From contig CAIQIR010000018.1 of the NCBI GenBank assembly GCA_903871875.1, forward strand, positions 1 through 50,225: a stretch of DNA of 50,225 nucleotides. Direction: 5' to 3'. Below, in pieces: positions 10,199 to 18,885 of the stretch (within the stretch, counting starts at the first letter, position 1; every line of letters starts with the position of its first letter). The DNA is from an uncultured Schlesneria sp. (GTDB lineage Bacteria > Planctomycetota > Planctomycetia > Planctomycetales > Planctomycetaceae). A program made the position numbers and the translations under genes. The notes beneath the pieces were generated by a model. The model had not been told where the DNA came from, did not search any database, and saw only the letters and a list, made by a program, of their open reading frames with translations.

Positions 10199-11143
10199 TC
10201 ATTTAGCAGCCATCGCCAGCGATGCGGCAGGTGATGGTGGAATCAAGAATTCAGAACTGTTCTGCACGACCGTCGTTGCCGTGGGCACTGTTGATAACGC
10301 GGGCAGACTGGAGTTGGAGACCACGGAGACGTTAGAGACCACAGGAACAGTTGAGACAACCGGAACGGTTTGAATCGTTTCAACGGTAGTGACCGTCGGC
10401 ACGTAGCAGGTCTGGTAAGCGGTCACGGCATAAGGTTGGATCACAGCCAGGGGAATGCCACCACAGTAATTGGGCGAGTAAACATAACCATTGCAGCCGT
10501 ATCCACCGTACCCACATCCATTTCCGTATCCGCAACCATAATATCCACAGCCGTAACCATAGTTTCCGTACCCGTACCCGCAGCCGTACAGACCATAACC
10601 GCAGCCATAACCACCGTACCCACATCCGCCGTAACCGCAGCCGTATCCGCCATACCCACAACCCCAAGAGTTGCCGTATCCACAGCCGTAACCCCAATTG
10701 CCATAACAACCTTTGCCACTCTTCCAGTTGTTTCCTGAACCATTGTTTGATTTGTAGTTCGAAGCGAAGGATCCCGAGGAATTGTGCTGGTTGTTGTTCA
10801 AGAAGCTCGAGTTGTTGTGCATGGTGCTTTGATTGTTGTGCACCGTGTTCTGGTTGTTATGCACCGTGTTCGTGACCGATTTGCCGTTCATCCCATGCGA
10901 ATTGGCCAGGCTGGTGTGGTTCATCTGATTCACCGAATTCGACATGTTTCGGTTCGCAAACTGATTTGAGTTATGACTTTGCGACATAGCCATTGATTGA
11001 TGTCCCATGCTGGGCGAACCACCATGGCCACCCCCGTGAGCTCCCCCGCCCCCTCCACCACCATGAGCCAACACCATGTTTTGCGTGGTCAAGGACACCA
11101 GCACCAGCATTCCCGTCGTCAGCAGATTTCGTTTGCTCAACAT
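10199..11143 (-). CDS. Secreted Gly/Tyr/Cys-rich repeat protein
   Basis: No known family was recognised. The 314-residue protein has a signal peptide, with a likely cut after VLA at residue 26. A poly-Gly/His stretch (27-42) follows, then an Asn/Ser/His-rich region with NTVHNNQ heptads (92-112). Residues 146-217 are a block of GYGC-type repeats with a cysteine every few residues. A Val/Thr/Ser-rich tail contains PVVSTVPVVS. A strong GGAGAG ribosome site precedes ATG 11143, and a clear terminator follows, so it is an independent, probably well-expressed unit. The composition suggests a structural or adhesive surface protein, possibly disulfide-crosslinked. That is inference. Confidence 0.85.
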   Translation of the reverse strand: MLSKRNLLTTGMLVLVSLTTQNMVLAHGGGGGGGAHGGGHGGSPSMGHQSMAMSQSHNSNQFANRNMSNSVNQMNHTSLANSHGMNGKSVTNTVHNNQNTVHNNQSTMHNNSSFLNNNQHNSSGSFASNYKSNNGSGNNWKSGKGCYGNWGYGCGYGNSWGCGYGGYGCGYGGCGYGGYGCGYGLYGCGYGYGNYGYGCGYYGCGYGNGCGYGGYGCNGYVYSPNYCGGIPLAVIQPYAVTAYQTCYVPTVTTVETIQTVPVVSTVPVVSNVSVVSNSSLPALSTVPTATTVVQNSSEFLIPPSPAASLAMAAK

Positions 11144-11541
11144 GATCGTCTCTCCTTTTTTTCTGTTTTCGAAACTTGTTAATCAGCTGTCTGACAAGCG
11201 GAGCGAAGTTCGAGAAAAAGTGTTACACGATTTTTGACAAGTTTTTTTGGGAGCCTGAAAAGAAGGTGTTTTCGGTGAACAGTCGGCGGGGGTGGGAAGG
11301 GCTCTCAAGCAAAGTCCAAAGTCCGCGGTTCGTTGTTGAACCCGTGCAGAACTTCCACCGGCTTCCCCAGTGATCCCATTGGAGATGATCCTGATCAAAC
11401 GGAGTTGGCGCCGGAAGTTTGCCCGCAAGTCGCCGCCCAAGTAGAAGTCTTTGGCGGACTGTTCCTGTGCATGCTAAAGTTGGCGGTCAGCGAAACTGGA
11501 AAATGCCGGCGTTTTGGCTGCTCGACTTTTCGGAGCTTGTG
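11144..11541. other. Divergent intergenic region
   Basis: About 400 bases between the Gly-rich protein gene (leftward) and the DUF1501 gene (rightward), with no supported gene. The left part is A/T-rich with T-runs near 11228-11250. It must hold promoters for both neighbours, but no convincing -35/-10 pair was found. Confidence 0.4.
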
Positions 11542-12963
11542 ATGATCGAATCGCTCAATCAAATGACTCGCCGACACTTCTTCGGACAGTCGGCCAACGG
11601 CTTGGGAGCGGCCGCACTGACGTCGCTGCTGTGCCGCGAGGCGTCGGCGAATTCGCCTCAGCCGCAAGTCCATTTCCCCGCCAAAATCAAGCAGGTGATC
11701 TGGCTATTCCAATCCGGGGCGCCGTCACAGATGGACCTGTTCGACTACAAGCCGCGTCTGGCCGAATTCCACAAGCAGGAACTGCCTGCGTCGATTCGCA
11801 TGGGACAGCGGTTGACCGGCATGACGTCCGGGCAGTCGAGCTTTCCCGTTGCCGCCTCCAAGTTCAAGTTTGCTCAGCACGGTCAATGCGGGATGTGGCT
11901 GAGTGAAATGCTGCCGCATACGTCCAAGATCGCCGACGACATCTGCCTGATTCGATCGATGCACACCGAGGCGATTAATCACGATCCGGCGATCACGTTC
12001 ATCCAGACGGGCAGTCAGTTACCGGGCCGTCCAAGTTTCGGTTCGTGGGTCGATTATGGACTGGGCACGATGAACGAAAATCTGCCCGCGTTCGTCGTGA
12101 TGATTTCGAAATCCAATACCAAGGGACAAGGCTTGCTGGCGCGATTGTGGGGCAGCGGTTTCCTGCCGTCACAACATCAGGGGGTGAAGCTGCGCGGCGT
12201 GGGCGACCCCGTGCTGTACCTGTCGGATCCGCAGGGCATGGATCGCGAGGGACGTCGGCAGATGCTGGATGGTTTGGCGCAGCTCAACGAGCTGGAATAT
12301 GCCGACGTCGGCGACCCTGAGATTACGGCTCGCATCGCGCAATACGAACTGGCGTTTCGCATGCAGACGTCGGTGCCTGACTTGATGGATCTGTCACAAG
12401 AGTCGGCCCACACGTTCGAGATGTACGGCGAAGACTCGAAAAAACCAGGGAGTTACGCGGCCAATTGTCTGCTCGCCCGGCGACTGGTCGAACGCGGTGT
12501 CCGATTCATTCAACTGTATCATCGCGATTGGGACCATCACGGCGGCTTGCCGGAGAGGATGGTTCAGCAGTGCAAGGAAACCGATCAGGCCTCGGCCGCG
12601 CTGGTGCAGGATTTGAAGCAACGCGGTCTGTTGGACGAAACTCTGATCGTCTGGTCGGGCGAGTTTGGCCGGACCGTTTATTGCCAGGGAGCCATCACCG
12701 ACACCACGTACGGCCGCGATCATCATCCTCGCTGTTTCTCGTTGTGGCTGGCGGGCGGCGGAGTGAAGCCCGGTACGATCTACGGCGAGACCGACGACTA
12801 CTCGTACAACATCACGCGCGATCCCGTTCACGTCCACGACCTGCAAGCGACGATCCTGAAGCAACTGGGTCTCGATCACACCCGGCTGACCTATCGCTTC
12901 CAAGGCCGCGACTTCCGCCTGACCGACGTTCACGGCCAGGTCGTCAACGGCATCCTGGCTTAG
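11542..12963 (+). CDS. DUF1501 domain protein
   Basis: A 473-residue member of DUF1501, a planctomycete-rich family with an alkaline phosphatase/sulfatase-like fold and no settled function. A Tat-like export signal ([18 protein letters not shown]) lies near the N-terminus, suggesting export across the inner membrane. Family stretches seen are [37 protein letters not shown] and SGEFGRT, with RDHHP near the end. ATG 11542 follows CGGAG; the frame is open to 11419 but that extension is unlikely. DUF1501 genes often sit beside a DUF1549/DUF1553 cytochrome-like partner; none is present here. Confidence 0.9.
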   Translation: MIESLNQMTRRHFFGQSANGLGAAALTSLLCREASANSPQPQVHFPAKIKQVIWLFQSGAPSQMDLFDYKPRLAEFHKQELPASIRMGQRLTGMTSGQSSFPVAASKFKFAQHGQCGMWLSEMLPHTSKIADDICLIRSMHTEAINHDPAITFIQTGSQLPGRPSFGSWVDYGLGTMNENLPAFVVMISKSNTKGQGLLARLWGSGFLPSQHQGVKLRGVGDPVLYLSDPQGMDREGRRQMLDGLAQLNELEYADVGDPEITARIAQYELAFRMQTSVPDLMDLSQESAHTFEMYGEDSKKPGSYAANCLLARRLVERGVRFIQLYHRDWDHHGGLPERMVQQCKETDQASAALVQDLKQRGLLDETLIVWSGEFGRTVYCQGAITDTTYGRDHHPRCFSLWLAGGGVKPGTIYGETDDYSYNITRDPVHVHDLQATILKQLGLDHTRLTYRFQGRDFRLTDVHGQVVNGILA

Positions 12964-13104
12964 GTGGTTTACTCGAAATACAACGCATCGAACTTCGCTC
13001 GCGGACCGTCGGAAATCCCTACCGACGACGCCGACTCATGATGCCGCTTCTCGATCGAGACGAGCTGGACTCGAACTGTTCTTTGATCAGAAAAACTCAT
13101 TGAG

Positions 13105-13575
13105 GTGTCTCAATTGACGATCCGCGTGGCGACGACAGCAGACTTAACTCAGGTATTACATCTTCGGATGCGACTGTTTTCTGAGTTCCTTGAAACGATC
13201 CCGAAGTCTGAATTTGAATCCATCGAGCGGGCCAATCGTTTGTTCTTTGAAGAGCATCTGGATTCATCACTCGCTCGCACGTGGGTTGCAGAGATTGATC
13301 GCAAGATCGTCGCTGCCGGCACACTGGCGTTCTACGTTCGACCGCCTCATCCCGGTAATCTGGCAGGAAAAGAGGCTTACCTCCTCAACATGTATACGCT
13401 GCCGGAATATCGACGACGCGGCTTGGCCAGCGGCATTTTAACCGCAGCGACCTCGTACGCCCAAAGCCAGCAGATCAAGCGAGTCTGGCTTCACGCATCT
13501 GAGGCGGGTCGCCCCATTTACGAGGCTGCGGGCTTTCAACCGTCGACAGATTACATGGAACTCAAATCGACGTGA
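13105..13575 (+). CDS. GNAT family N-acetyltransferase
   Basis: Predicted cytoplasmic acetyl-CoA-dependent acetyltransferase of 156 residues. The acetyl-CoA-binding motif is visible as LPEYRRRGLASGIL, preceded by the beta strand EAYLLNMYT and followed by HASEAGRPIYEAAGF, typical of motif B. The substrate cannot be read from sequence. GTG 13105 gives the longest protein. TTG 13114 has GAGGTG correctly spaced upstream and would give a typical MTIRVA start, so the true start may be there. It is 141 bases after the DUF1501 gene on the same strand. Confidence 0.87.
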   Translation: MSQLTIRVATTADLTQVLHLRMRLFSEFLETIPKSEFESIERANRLFFEEHLDSSLARTWVAEIDRKIVAAGTLAFYVRPPHPGNLAGKEAYLLNMYTLPEYRRRGLASGILTAATSYAQSQQIKRVWLHASEAGRPIYEAAGFQPSTDYMELKST

Positions 13576-13667
13576 CGACGAGACAACAATCGTTTGATCC
13601 GACGCGGTTGGATTTGCGTTTGTGATGAGGAACGAGTCGTTGATGTCGCCCGTCGAAGGAATCGAAC

Positions 13668-13925
13668 GTGAGCCAATCCGCTTTGTCTTGTCCGAAGTGT
13701 AGCGGCACGATGGAACTCGGCTTCACCCTGGATCGCTCGCATGGCGCGACGTATAGCGGGCAATGGGTCAACGGAATACCAAAACGAAATTGGCTGGCCT
13801 CGTGGCTGGATATCGGGATGTGCCAACTGCCGCCGGCCAAGGAGCGAATCACCATTGGAACATTTCGTTGCCAATCCTGTGGATTCCTCGAATCGTACGC
13901 CTGCGACGAATTCAAACCGACCTGA
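13668..13925 (+). CDS. Small zinc-ribbon protein, DUF6487-like
   Basis: An 85-residue protein with two CxxC knuckles (C8/C11 and C68/C71), which should bind one zinc ion. The pattern CPKCSGTMELGF, a Trp-rich middle and FRCQSCGFLESYA resemble the PF20097 (DUF6487) zinc-ribbon family. The role is unknown. The GTG start at 13668 follows AAGGA with good spacing. It lies 92 bases after the acetyltransferase on the same strand and faces the rhamnulokinase gene. Confidence 0.8.
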   Translation: MSQSALSCPKCSGTMELGFTLDRSHGATYSGQWVNGIPKRNWLASWLDIGMCQLPPAKERITIGTFRCQSCGFLESYACDEFKPT

Positions 13926-14019
13926 GACACATGGCCTGCTTTCGCACCATCTCCGTAACGAATCGATTTTGACGTCCCACCAAAATCGCTGTCATCCCTT
14001 GTTCGGCACACAGGGCTTA

Positions 14020-15516
14020 CTACGCAGGTTTGCGTTTAAGAAGTTCGGTGAAGCGGGCGTAGGCATCGTTCCATTGGGCGACGTGTTGTGGTTCGTATCG
14101 TTGCAGGGTCGACGAGGCACGAACGACGTCGCGGATTTGACCCAGGGATCCGATCGAGCCGCTGGTACGGGCCTGGATCAGGATGTTGCCGAGAGCCGTG
14201 GCCTCCACGGGGCCAGTGACGACGGGACGGCCCGTCGCATTGGCGGTGAATTGATTGAGCAGTTCGTTCTGGGTTCCACCACCCACGATATGTATGATCT
14301 CGACCTTTTGGCCGGACAATTCTTCGAGCCAACCCAAGACCATGCGGTATTTGAGCGCCAGGCTTTCCAGCGAGCAGCGGATCAAGCCACCGTCTGTGTC
14401 GGGGATCTCTTGATTCGTTTCTCGGCACCAGTCGCGGATCGCTTCGGGCATATCGTGCGGGGCGAGGAAGGCGGGGGCATCGGGATCAACGAAGGCTCGG
14501 AATGGTCGCGCATCGCGGGCGACTTGAGCCAATAGTCCGTAGTCGTAGGGAGATCCGTTTCGCTCGAACGACTTGCGGCATTCCTGCACCAGCCACAGGC
14601 CCATGATGTTCTTCAGCAACCGATAGGTGCCGTCGATGCCGCCTTCGTTGGTTACATTCAGTTCCAAGGCGCGCTGCGTGAGTACCGCATGCGGCAGTTC
14701 GAGCCCCATGAGCGACCATGTTCCCGAACTGATGTAGGCCCAGTTGGCCGAACCGGTTCGCTCGGTGGGTACGGCGGCAATCGCGGCCCCGGTGTCGTGG
14801 GTGGCGGGGGCCACGACTTCCAACCGAGGCAATCCAGCACGTCGCGCGACATCTTCCCGCAGTCGACCGAGCTTCGTTCCCGGTCCGACCACGTCGGGAA
14901 ACATCTGGGTAGGCACGCCCAGTTTCCGCAACATGTCGAGCGACCAGTTGCGATTGGTCGGATGGTACATCTGTGATGTGGTGGCGTTGGTGAATTCGAC
15001 GACACGACTGCCGGACAGCAGCCAGTGGAAGAAGTCGGGAATCATCAGGAATTTATCCGCCATCCCCACCAGCTCGGGATTGGTATTGTTCATGGCGATC
15101 AGCTGGTACAGCGAATTGATCTCCATAAACTGCAGTCCGCTGTTGGCGAACACTTCGGCTCGTGGAACACGCTGAAACGTGTGATCCATCACACCGCGCG
15201 TGCGTGCGTCGCGGTAGTGGTAGGGCTGGCCAAGCATCTCGCCCGTTTTGGACAGCAGGACGAAATCGACGCCCCAAGTATCCACACCGACGGAAACGAT
15301 GCTTTGACCGAATCGAGCGGCGGCCTTTTGCAGGCCGATCTGAATTTGCGACCACAGTCGCAGCAAGTCCCAGCGCATGGTGTCGGCGACGTTGACCGGC
15401 CCGTTGGAGAAGCGGTGTAATTCTTCAAGTCGTATATGCTGGCCATCGAACATGCCGGCCATCACGCGGCCGCTTTCGGCCCCCAGATCAATCGCCAAAT
15501 ACACCTGCTCGACCAT
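14020..15516 (-). CDS. rhaB: Rhamnulokinase
   Basis: FGGY-family sugar kinase that phosphorylates L-rhamnulose to rhamnulose 1-phosphate in L-rhamnose breakdown. The 498-residue protein has the N-terminal phosphate loop [12 protein letters not shown] (8-19), the DTWGVDF motif, the rhamnulokinase-like stretch [11 protein letters not shown], and the C-terminal adenosine motif [14 protein letters not shown]. The start at 15516 has AGGAG about ten bases upstream. No rhaA, rhaD or transporter gene is beside it. The specific substrate is assigned from overall resemblance and is fairly secure; another deoxyketose is possible. Confidence 0.92.
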   Translation of the reverse strand: MVEQVYLAIDLGAESGRVMAGMFDGQHIRLEELHRFSNGPVNVADTMRWDLLRLWSQIQIGLQKAAARFGQSIVSVGVDTWGVDFVLLSKTGEMLGQPYHYRDARTRGVMDHTFQRVPRAEVFANSGLQFMEINSLYQLIAMNNTNPELVGMADKFLMIPDFFHWLLSGSRVVEFTNATTSQMYHPTNRNWSLDMLRKLGVPTQMFPDVVGPGTKLGRLREDVARRAGLPRLEVVAPATHDTGAAIAAVPTERTGSANWAYISSGTWSLMGLELPHAVLTQRALELNVTNEGGIDGTYRLLKNIMGLWLVQECRKSFERNGSPYDYGLLAQVARDARPFRAFVDPDAPAFLAPHDMPEAIRDWCRETNQEIPDTDGGLIRCSLESLALKYRMVLGWLEELSGQKVEIIHIVGGGTQNELLNQFTANATGRPVVTGPVEATALGNILIQARTSGSIGSLGQIRDVVRASSTLQRYEPQHVAQWNDAYARFTELLKRKPA

Positions 15517-15670
15517 CTCGACTCGCTCCTGTCGGAAAACTCGTACTGAAATCCGTCTCCGGAAGTCACGGACATGATAGCGGTGGTCGATCAGCGCAGG
15601 GAGTCACCCAGTCGCCACCAGGCCTTGTGAAGGGATAACCGATACCCCGACGACATCCGTCGACGGCCGC

Positions 15671-15699
15671 TTGACCCATTTCCCAACACGTGCTAGGTT
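15671..15699 (+). promoter_or_regulatory. Candidate promoter of tRNA-Gly
   Basis: TTGACC (15671-15676), a 17-base spacer and TAGGTT (15694-15699) end 14 bases before the tRNA gene. The -35 matches the consensus at five of six positions; the -10 is weak. Position and spacing fit a tRNA promoter. Confidence 0.4.
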
Positions 15700-15713
15700 G
15701 GCGGTAACGACAC

Positions 15714-15784
15714 GCGGGTGTAGTTCAATGGTAGAATGAAAGCTTCCCAAGCTTTAGGCGAGGGTTCGATTCCCTTCACCCGCT
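15714..15784 (+). tRNA. tRNA-Gly (anticodon CCC)
   Basis: A 71-base cloverleaf without encoded CCA. The acceptor arm GCGGGTG (15714-15720) pairs with CACCCGC, with T as discriminator. The D arm contains TTCAATGGTAGAA. The anticodon stem AAAGC/GCTTT encloses the loop TTCCCAA (anticodon CCC). The T arm is GAGGGTTCGATTCCCTT. Its last 20 bases (15765-15784) recur exactly at 24112-24131, which makes this tRNA a likely integration site. Confidence 0.95.
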
Positions 15785-16103
15785 CTTTCCACAAGTCCTT
15801 GCCGAGCCTCTCGTTGGCAGCCCGTGCTTCCGAGACGGCAGTCCAAAGTGGGGCGACTATTCGCTTGGCCGTCGTGCCTCATTGATGCGAGCAGCGCGAT
15901 TTTGGTCACGGCCCTCGAGATCGCTTTCGCCGATCGAAAAACGGCAGTTGTGCCGCTTCTTCCTGCGCTCACGAACGTGTTGCGTTTCGTCCTCCTGTAG
16001 CGAATCCGGTGAAAAGGCTGCCTTCGAGCAGCCAGAATCGAGGCCGAGCGATAAACCCGGCGACTTTTGTCAGCTTGTCACTTGTCAGTAGCGGATCTCA
16101 GAA
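15785..16103. other. Spacer after tRNA-Gly
   Basis: 319 bases without a supported gene, lying just inside the left end of the candidate island. No integrase or recognisable integrase remnant is seen. Confidence 0.4.
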
Positions 16104-17057
16104 ATGCGTGCGGTCGTTTTGGATGAACAGGGTTTGCGGGTAACAGATCGACCTGTGCCCCAACCTCAACCAGGTGAAGTACTGGTCCGTGTCTTGAAAG
16201 CGGGCTTGTGTGAGACCGATCTGCAACTGGTTCGGGGTTACATGAGTTTTCAGGGAATTCTGGGGCATGAATTTGTCGGTATCGCTGAATCGGGAATGTA
16301 CCGAGGTCAGCGCGTTGTCGGCGAAATCAATTGCTCGTGCGGGCAATGCCAGACATGTCGCGCGGGGTTGTCGACTCACTGTCCCAACCGCAGCGTGCTG
16401 GGAATTTTGAATCACGACGGCGCGTTCGCCGACTTTATCGCCGTACCTGAAAGAAACCTGCATCCCGTGCCGGAACAGGTCTCGACCAACCATGCCGTGT
16501 TTGTCGAACCGTTAGCAGCAGCGTTTCAGGTTCTGGAACAAGTTGCGATTCACCCGAACTCGATCGTCATCGTTCTGGGAGACGGCCGATTGGGAAACTT
16601 GTGTGCACAAGTGATCTCTCAAACCGGATGTCAATTGACCGTCGTCGGTAAGCACGCTCGGAAGCTCGATCTCTTGTCGAATCGTGGTATCCGTACCACG
16701 CTCGTCGCGAACGTAGATGTTGATCGGCAGGCAGATATTGTCATCGACTGCACCGGTTCAACAACCGGATTTGAGATGGCGCTGAGGCTACTCAAACCGC
16801 GCGGGACACTGGTGCTGAAAACTACGGTTGCCGGGACACAATCGCTGGCAATGGCGCCGATCGTGATTGATGAAATCACTGTGATCGGTTCTCGCTGCGG
16901 CCCGTTTCCTCCGGCTCTCAGAGCACTGGAGGATCGGCGGATCGATGTCGATTCGTTGATCGACGCCATTCATCCATTGGATGACGCGATCGCCGCGTTC
17001 GATCGAGCGACTTCAACGCCGACACTGAAGCTACTGCTGGAACCGACCCCGCGTTGA
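16104..17057 (+). CDS. Zinc-dependent alcohol dehydrogenase-like protein (MDR family)
   Basis: A 317-residue medium-chain dehydrogenase/reductase, probably an NAD(P)-dependent oxidoreductase acting on an alcohol or polyol. The GroES-like domain has the catalytic zinc ligands C in GLCETD and HE in GHEF. The four-cysteine structural zinc site is CGQCQTCRAGLSTHC. The cofactor domain has VLGDGRLGNLCAQV, a variant of the usual GxGxxG. It is slightly short for the family (about 340-350). ATG 16104 has only a weak ribosome site. It stands alone at the left end of the candidate island. Confidence 0.88.
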   Translation: MRAVVLDEQGLRVTDRPVPQPQPGEVLVRVLKAGLCETDLQLVRGYMSFQGILGHEFVGIAESGMYRGQRVVGEINCSCGQCQTCRAGLSTHCPNRSVLGILNHDGAFADFIAVPERNLHPVPEQVSTNHAVFVEPLAAAFQVLEQVAIHPNSIVIVLGDGRLGNLCAQVISQTGCQLTVVGKHARKLDLLSNRGIRTTLVANVDVDRQADIVIDCTGSTTGFEMALRLLKPRGTLVLKTTVAGTQSLAMAPIVIDEITVIGSRCGPFPPALRALEDRRIDVDSLIDAIHPLDDAIAAFDRATSTPTLKLLLEPTPR

Positions 17058-17182
17058 CAAATCCGTGCCACACCAATACCGGGCCGTTGATCTGACGGAG
17101 TCTTCATAAGACACGGGTACCGCAGCAAAATCGATGCTCGCCACGTTCAGCGGTAAGAAGCGATCATCTCGACCTTTCGCGA

Positions 17183-17461
17183 CTAACCCCGCGCGTAATT
17201 CGCATCGTCATCCGCTTCAGCTGACGCGTTGGATGGTTCTGGGGTGTCGGGTGACGTCAGCCAGTTCGAGATCACCGGGTAGTCTTCTCGAGAATGACTC
17301 ACGACCTGGGAATGGCCTCGCCCGAAGATTCGACGATGTTCCTCTTCGGCGTCGTAGGTTTCCGCAAAAGCAGGAACCAATGCACTCAACACCATCAACT
17401 GGGCAATGCTGACACCTGTCACTGCGTGAAATGAATCCATGGCACACTCTACTTTCTTCAC
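17183..17461 (-). CDS. Hypothetical small exported protein
   Basis: Not recognised. The 92-residue reading frame starts with GTG (17461) and begins with two lysines. It has a hydrophobic stretch (about residues 14-32) ending in AFA, which would suit a signal peptide cut before ETYD. The mature part is short, charged and rich in Asp/Glu/Ser. The ribosome site is weak and the family is unknown, so it may not be a true gene. Confidence 0.4.
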   Translation of the reverse strand: MKKVECAMDSFHAVTGVSIAQLMVLSALVPAFAETYDAEEEHRRIFGRGHSQVVSHSREDYPVISNWLTSPDTPEPSNASAEADDDANYARG

Positions 17462-17746
17462 AAAAACTCGTCATTGGCATTCCAACCGAGAACGCGTCTC
17501 GCGGTCCTACTGACGAGAATACGGACGCGCCCCAAAAACCTTACTCAAGGAATCATGTCTCCTGTCGACAATGAAAGTGAAAGTGCGGAAACCGCTTAAC
17601 TTCACGCAAGAAACGATGCGTACCTTCCACAGCGATCAGGTGACAGTCTGTGGAAATGTTCAGAAATTGACGCGCGTGCAGGCCCACTTTTAGAAAATGA
17701 AATTCGGCGTTCCGGCACTTTTGTTTCGGGGCGTGAGTTCGGTTGC

Positions 17747-18382
17747 TCAATTGCCATCGCGACTGCGATTGATCAAAGAAGCAATCTCGGTGGATGTAAA
17801 CAACATTTTGTTCGCACCGCCTTTTTGCCAATTCTCGCCAATCGTCGAACCCAACTTATCTTGCTGTGTCAAAAGGAGGTAATACCCTCCCGTTTTGACA
17901 ACATTTATCCGCGACTCTTGCCAGATATTTTTGACGCCTATTTTGACAGTATTCATCAGATTAAATGTGAGCAAAGCTTCTTTTAAAATTCCTCCGGCCG
18001 TCATGCCCCCTCCGGAATTTCCACGGCTGGCTTTTTTTTGCGCTCTGATCCTCTGCTCTTTCATGTCTTGAACGGCTTTGAAGCTGCTGGAATCGTAATT
18101 TCCTCGGAGGAGGGACAAAGTGGATTTCACTCTGAATTGGAAAGCCCTTCGACGAAGCGCCTCTTGCATGGCGGACTTGCTTTTTGCGAAGAGGACAATC
18201 GCGTACTGCGACAAGTCCAGGGAATCACCCGGAACGGGGCTGCCGAACTGTCGATTACCGCGATTCATGTCGCTGAAAAACGAATATTCCGCGTGGGGAG
18301 CCGTCGCTGCAATGTAATGCTCATTCGCCGCGACCCGGACATCGTCAGCAGACAAGATTGACGCATTCACGATAACTGGCAT
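17747..18382 (-). CDS. Hypothetical protein
   Basis: Not recognised. A 211-residue protein, probably soluble, with a mixed alpha/beta look. It has an N-terminal domain ending near LDLSQYAIVLFAKSKSA, a basic middle part (KEQRIRAQKKASRG) followed by a Gly-rich linker, and a C-terminal half with GGYYLLLTQQDK. There is no clear signal peptide or membrane segment. Its DNA looks more A/T-rich than the core genes on either side of the island, which fits acquired DNA. The start at 18382 lacks a strong ribosome site. Confidence 0.6.
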   Translation of the reverse strand: MPVIVNASILSADDVRVAANEHYIAATAPHAEYSFFSDMNRGNRQFGSPVPGDSLDLSQYAIVLFAKSKSAMQEALRRRAFQFRVKSTLSLLRGNYDSSSFKAVQDMKEQRIRAQKKASRGNSGGGMTAGGILKEALLTFNLMNTVKIGVKNIWQESRINVVKTGGYYLLLTQQDKLGSTIGENWQKGGANKMLFTSTEIASLINRSRDGN

Positions 18383-18885
18383 GTTTCAAACTCACTTTTT
18401 TGCGGAAATTCAAATTCCAATCCTATCCCGTGTCCACACTTCGCTTTTCGATCAATCGAAAGGTCGTGTGGTCACCGCTGACGGGATTAACCCCCCTTTT
18501 TTTTGAGTGTGACACGAAGAACAGAAAAATTTCCCATTTTTTCGGGAAGCGGTTAGAGTTGGGCACACAGATGCCACGCACCCGATGATCAAGAATTCAG
18601 AGGAAATCGCACAGCGAGCATCGCCTCGAGAATGCGAGTTGGTATTTCGATCTCCGACCTGGGAAGATCGGCCAGACCGGTTTACGGCGCATGACTGAAC
18701 GTCGATGCCGCGAGAATGGGCACGTCGCTTGGCCGTTCTTCTAAGAATCGAATTCTGGAATCTTGGTCGCTTTCTCGACTGAAATTCGAGCAACTCGCAC
18801 GTGATCGCCCCTGCTTTTGGGGCGGCGCATCCCAATCTGACCAAGAGACGCGACACGAAGACAGGCTTGTGGTTTCCCCGGGCCG
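18383..18885. other. Intergenic region inside the island
   Basis: 503 bases with no supported gene. There are homopolymer runs near 18490-18545. A minus-strand frame at 18452-18916 overlaps the kinase gene end, and its translation has no recognisable features. Confidence 0.4.
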
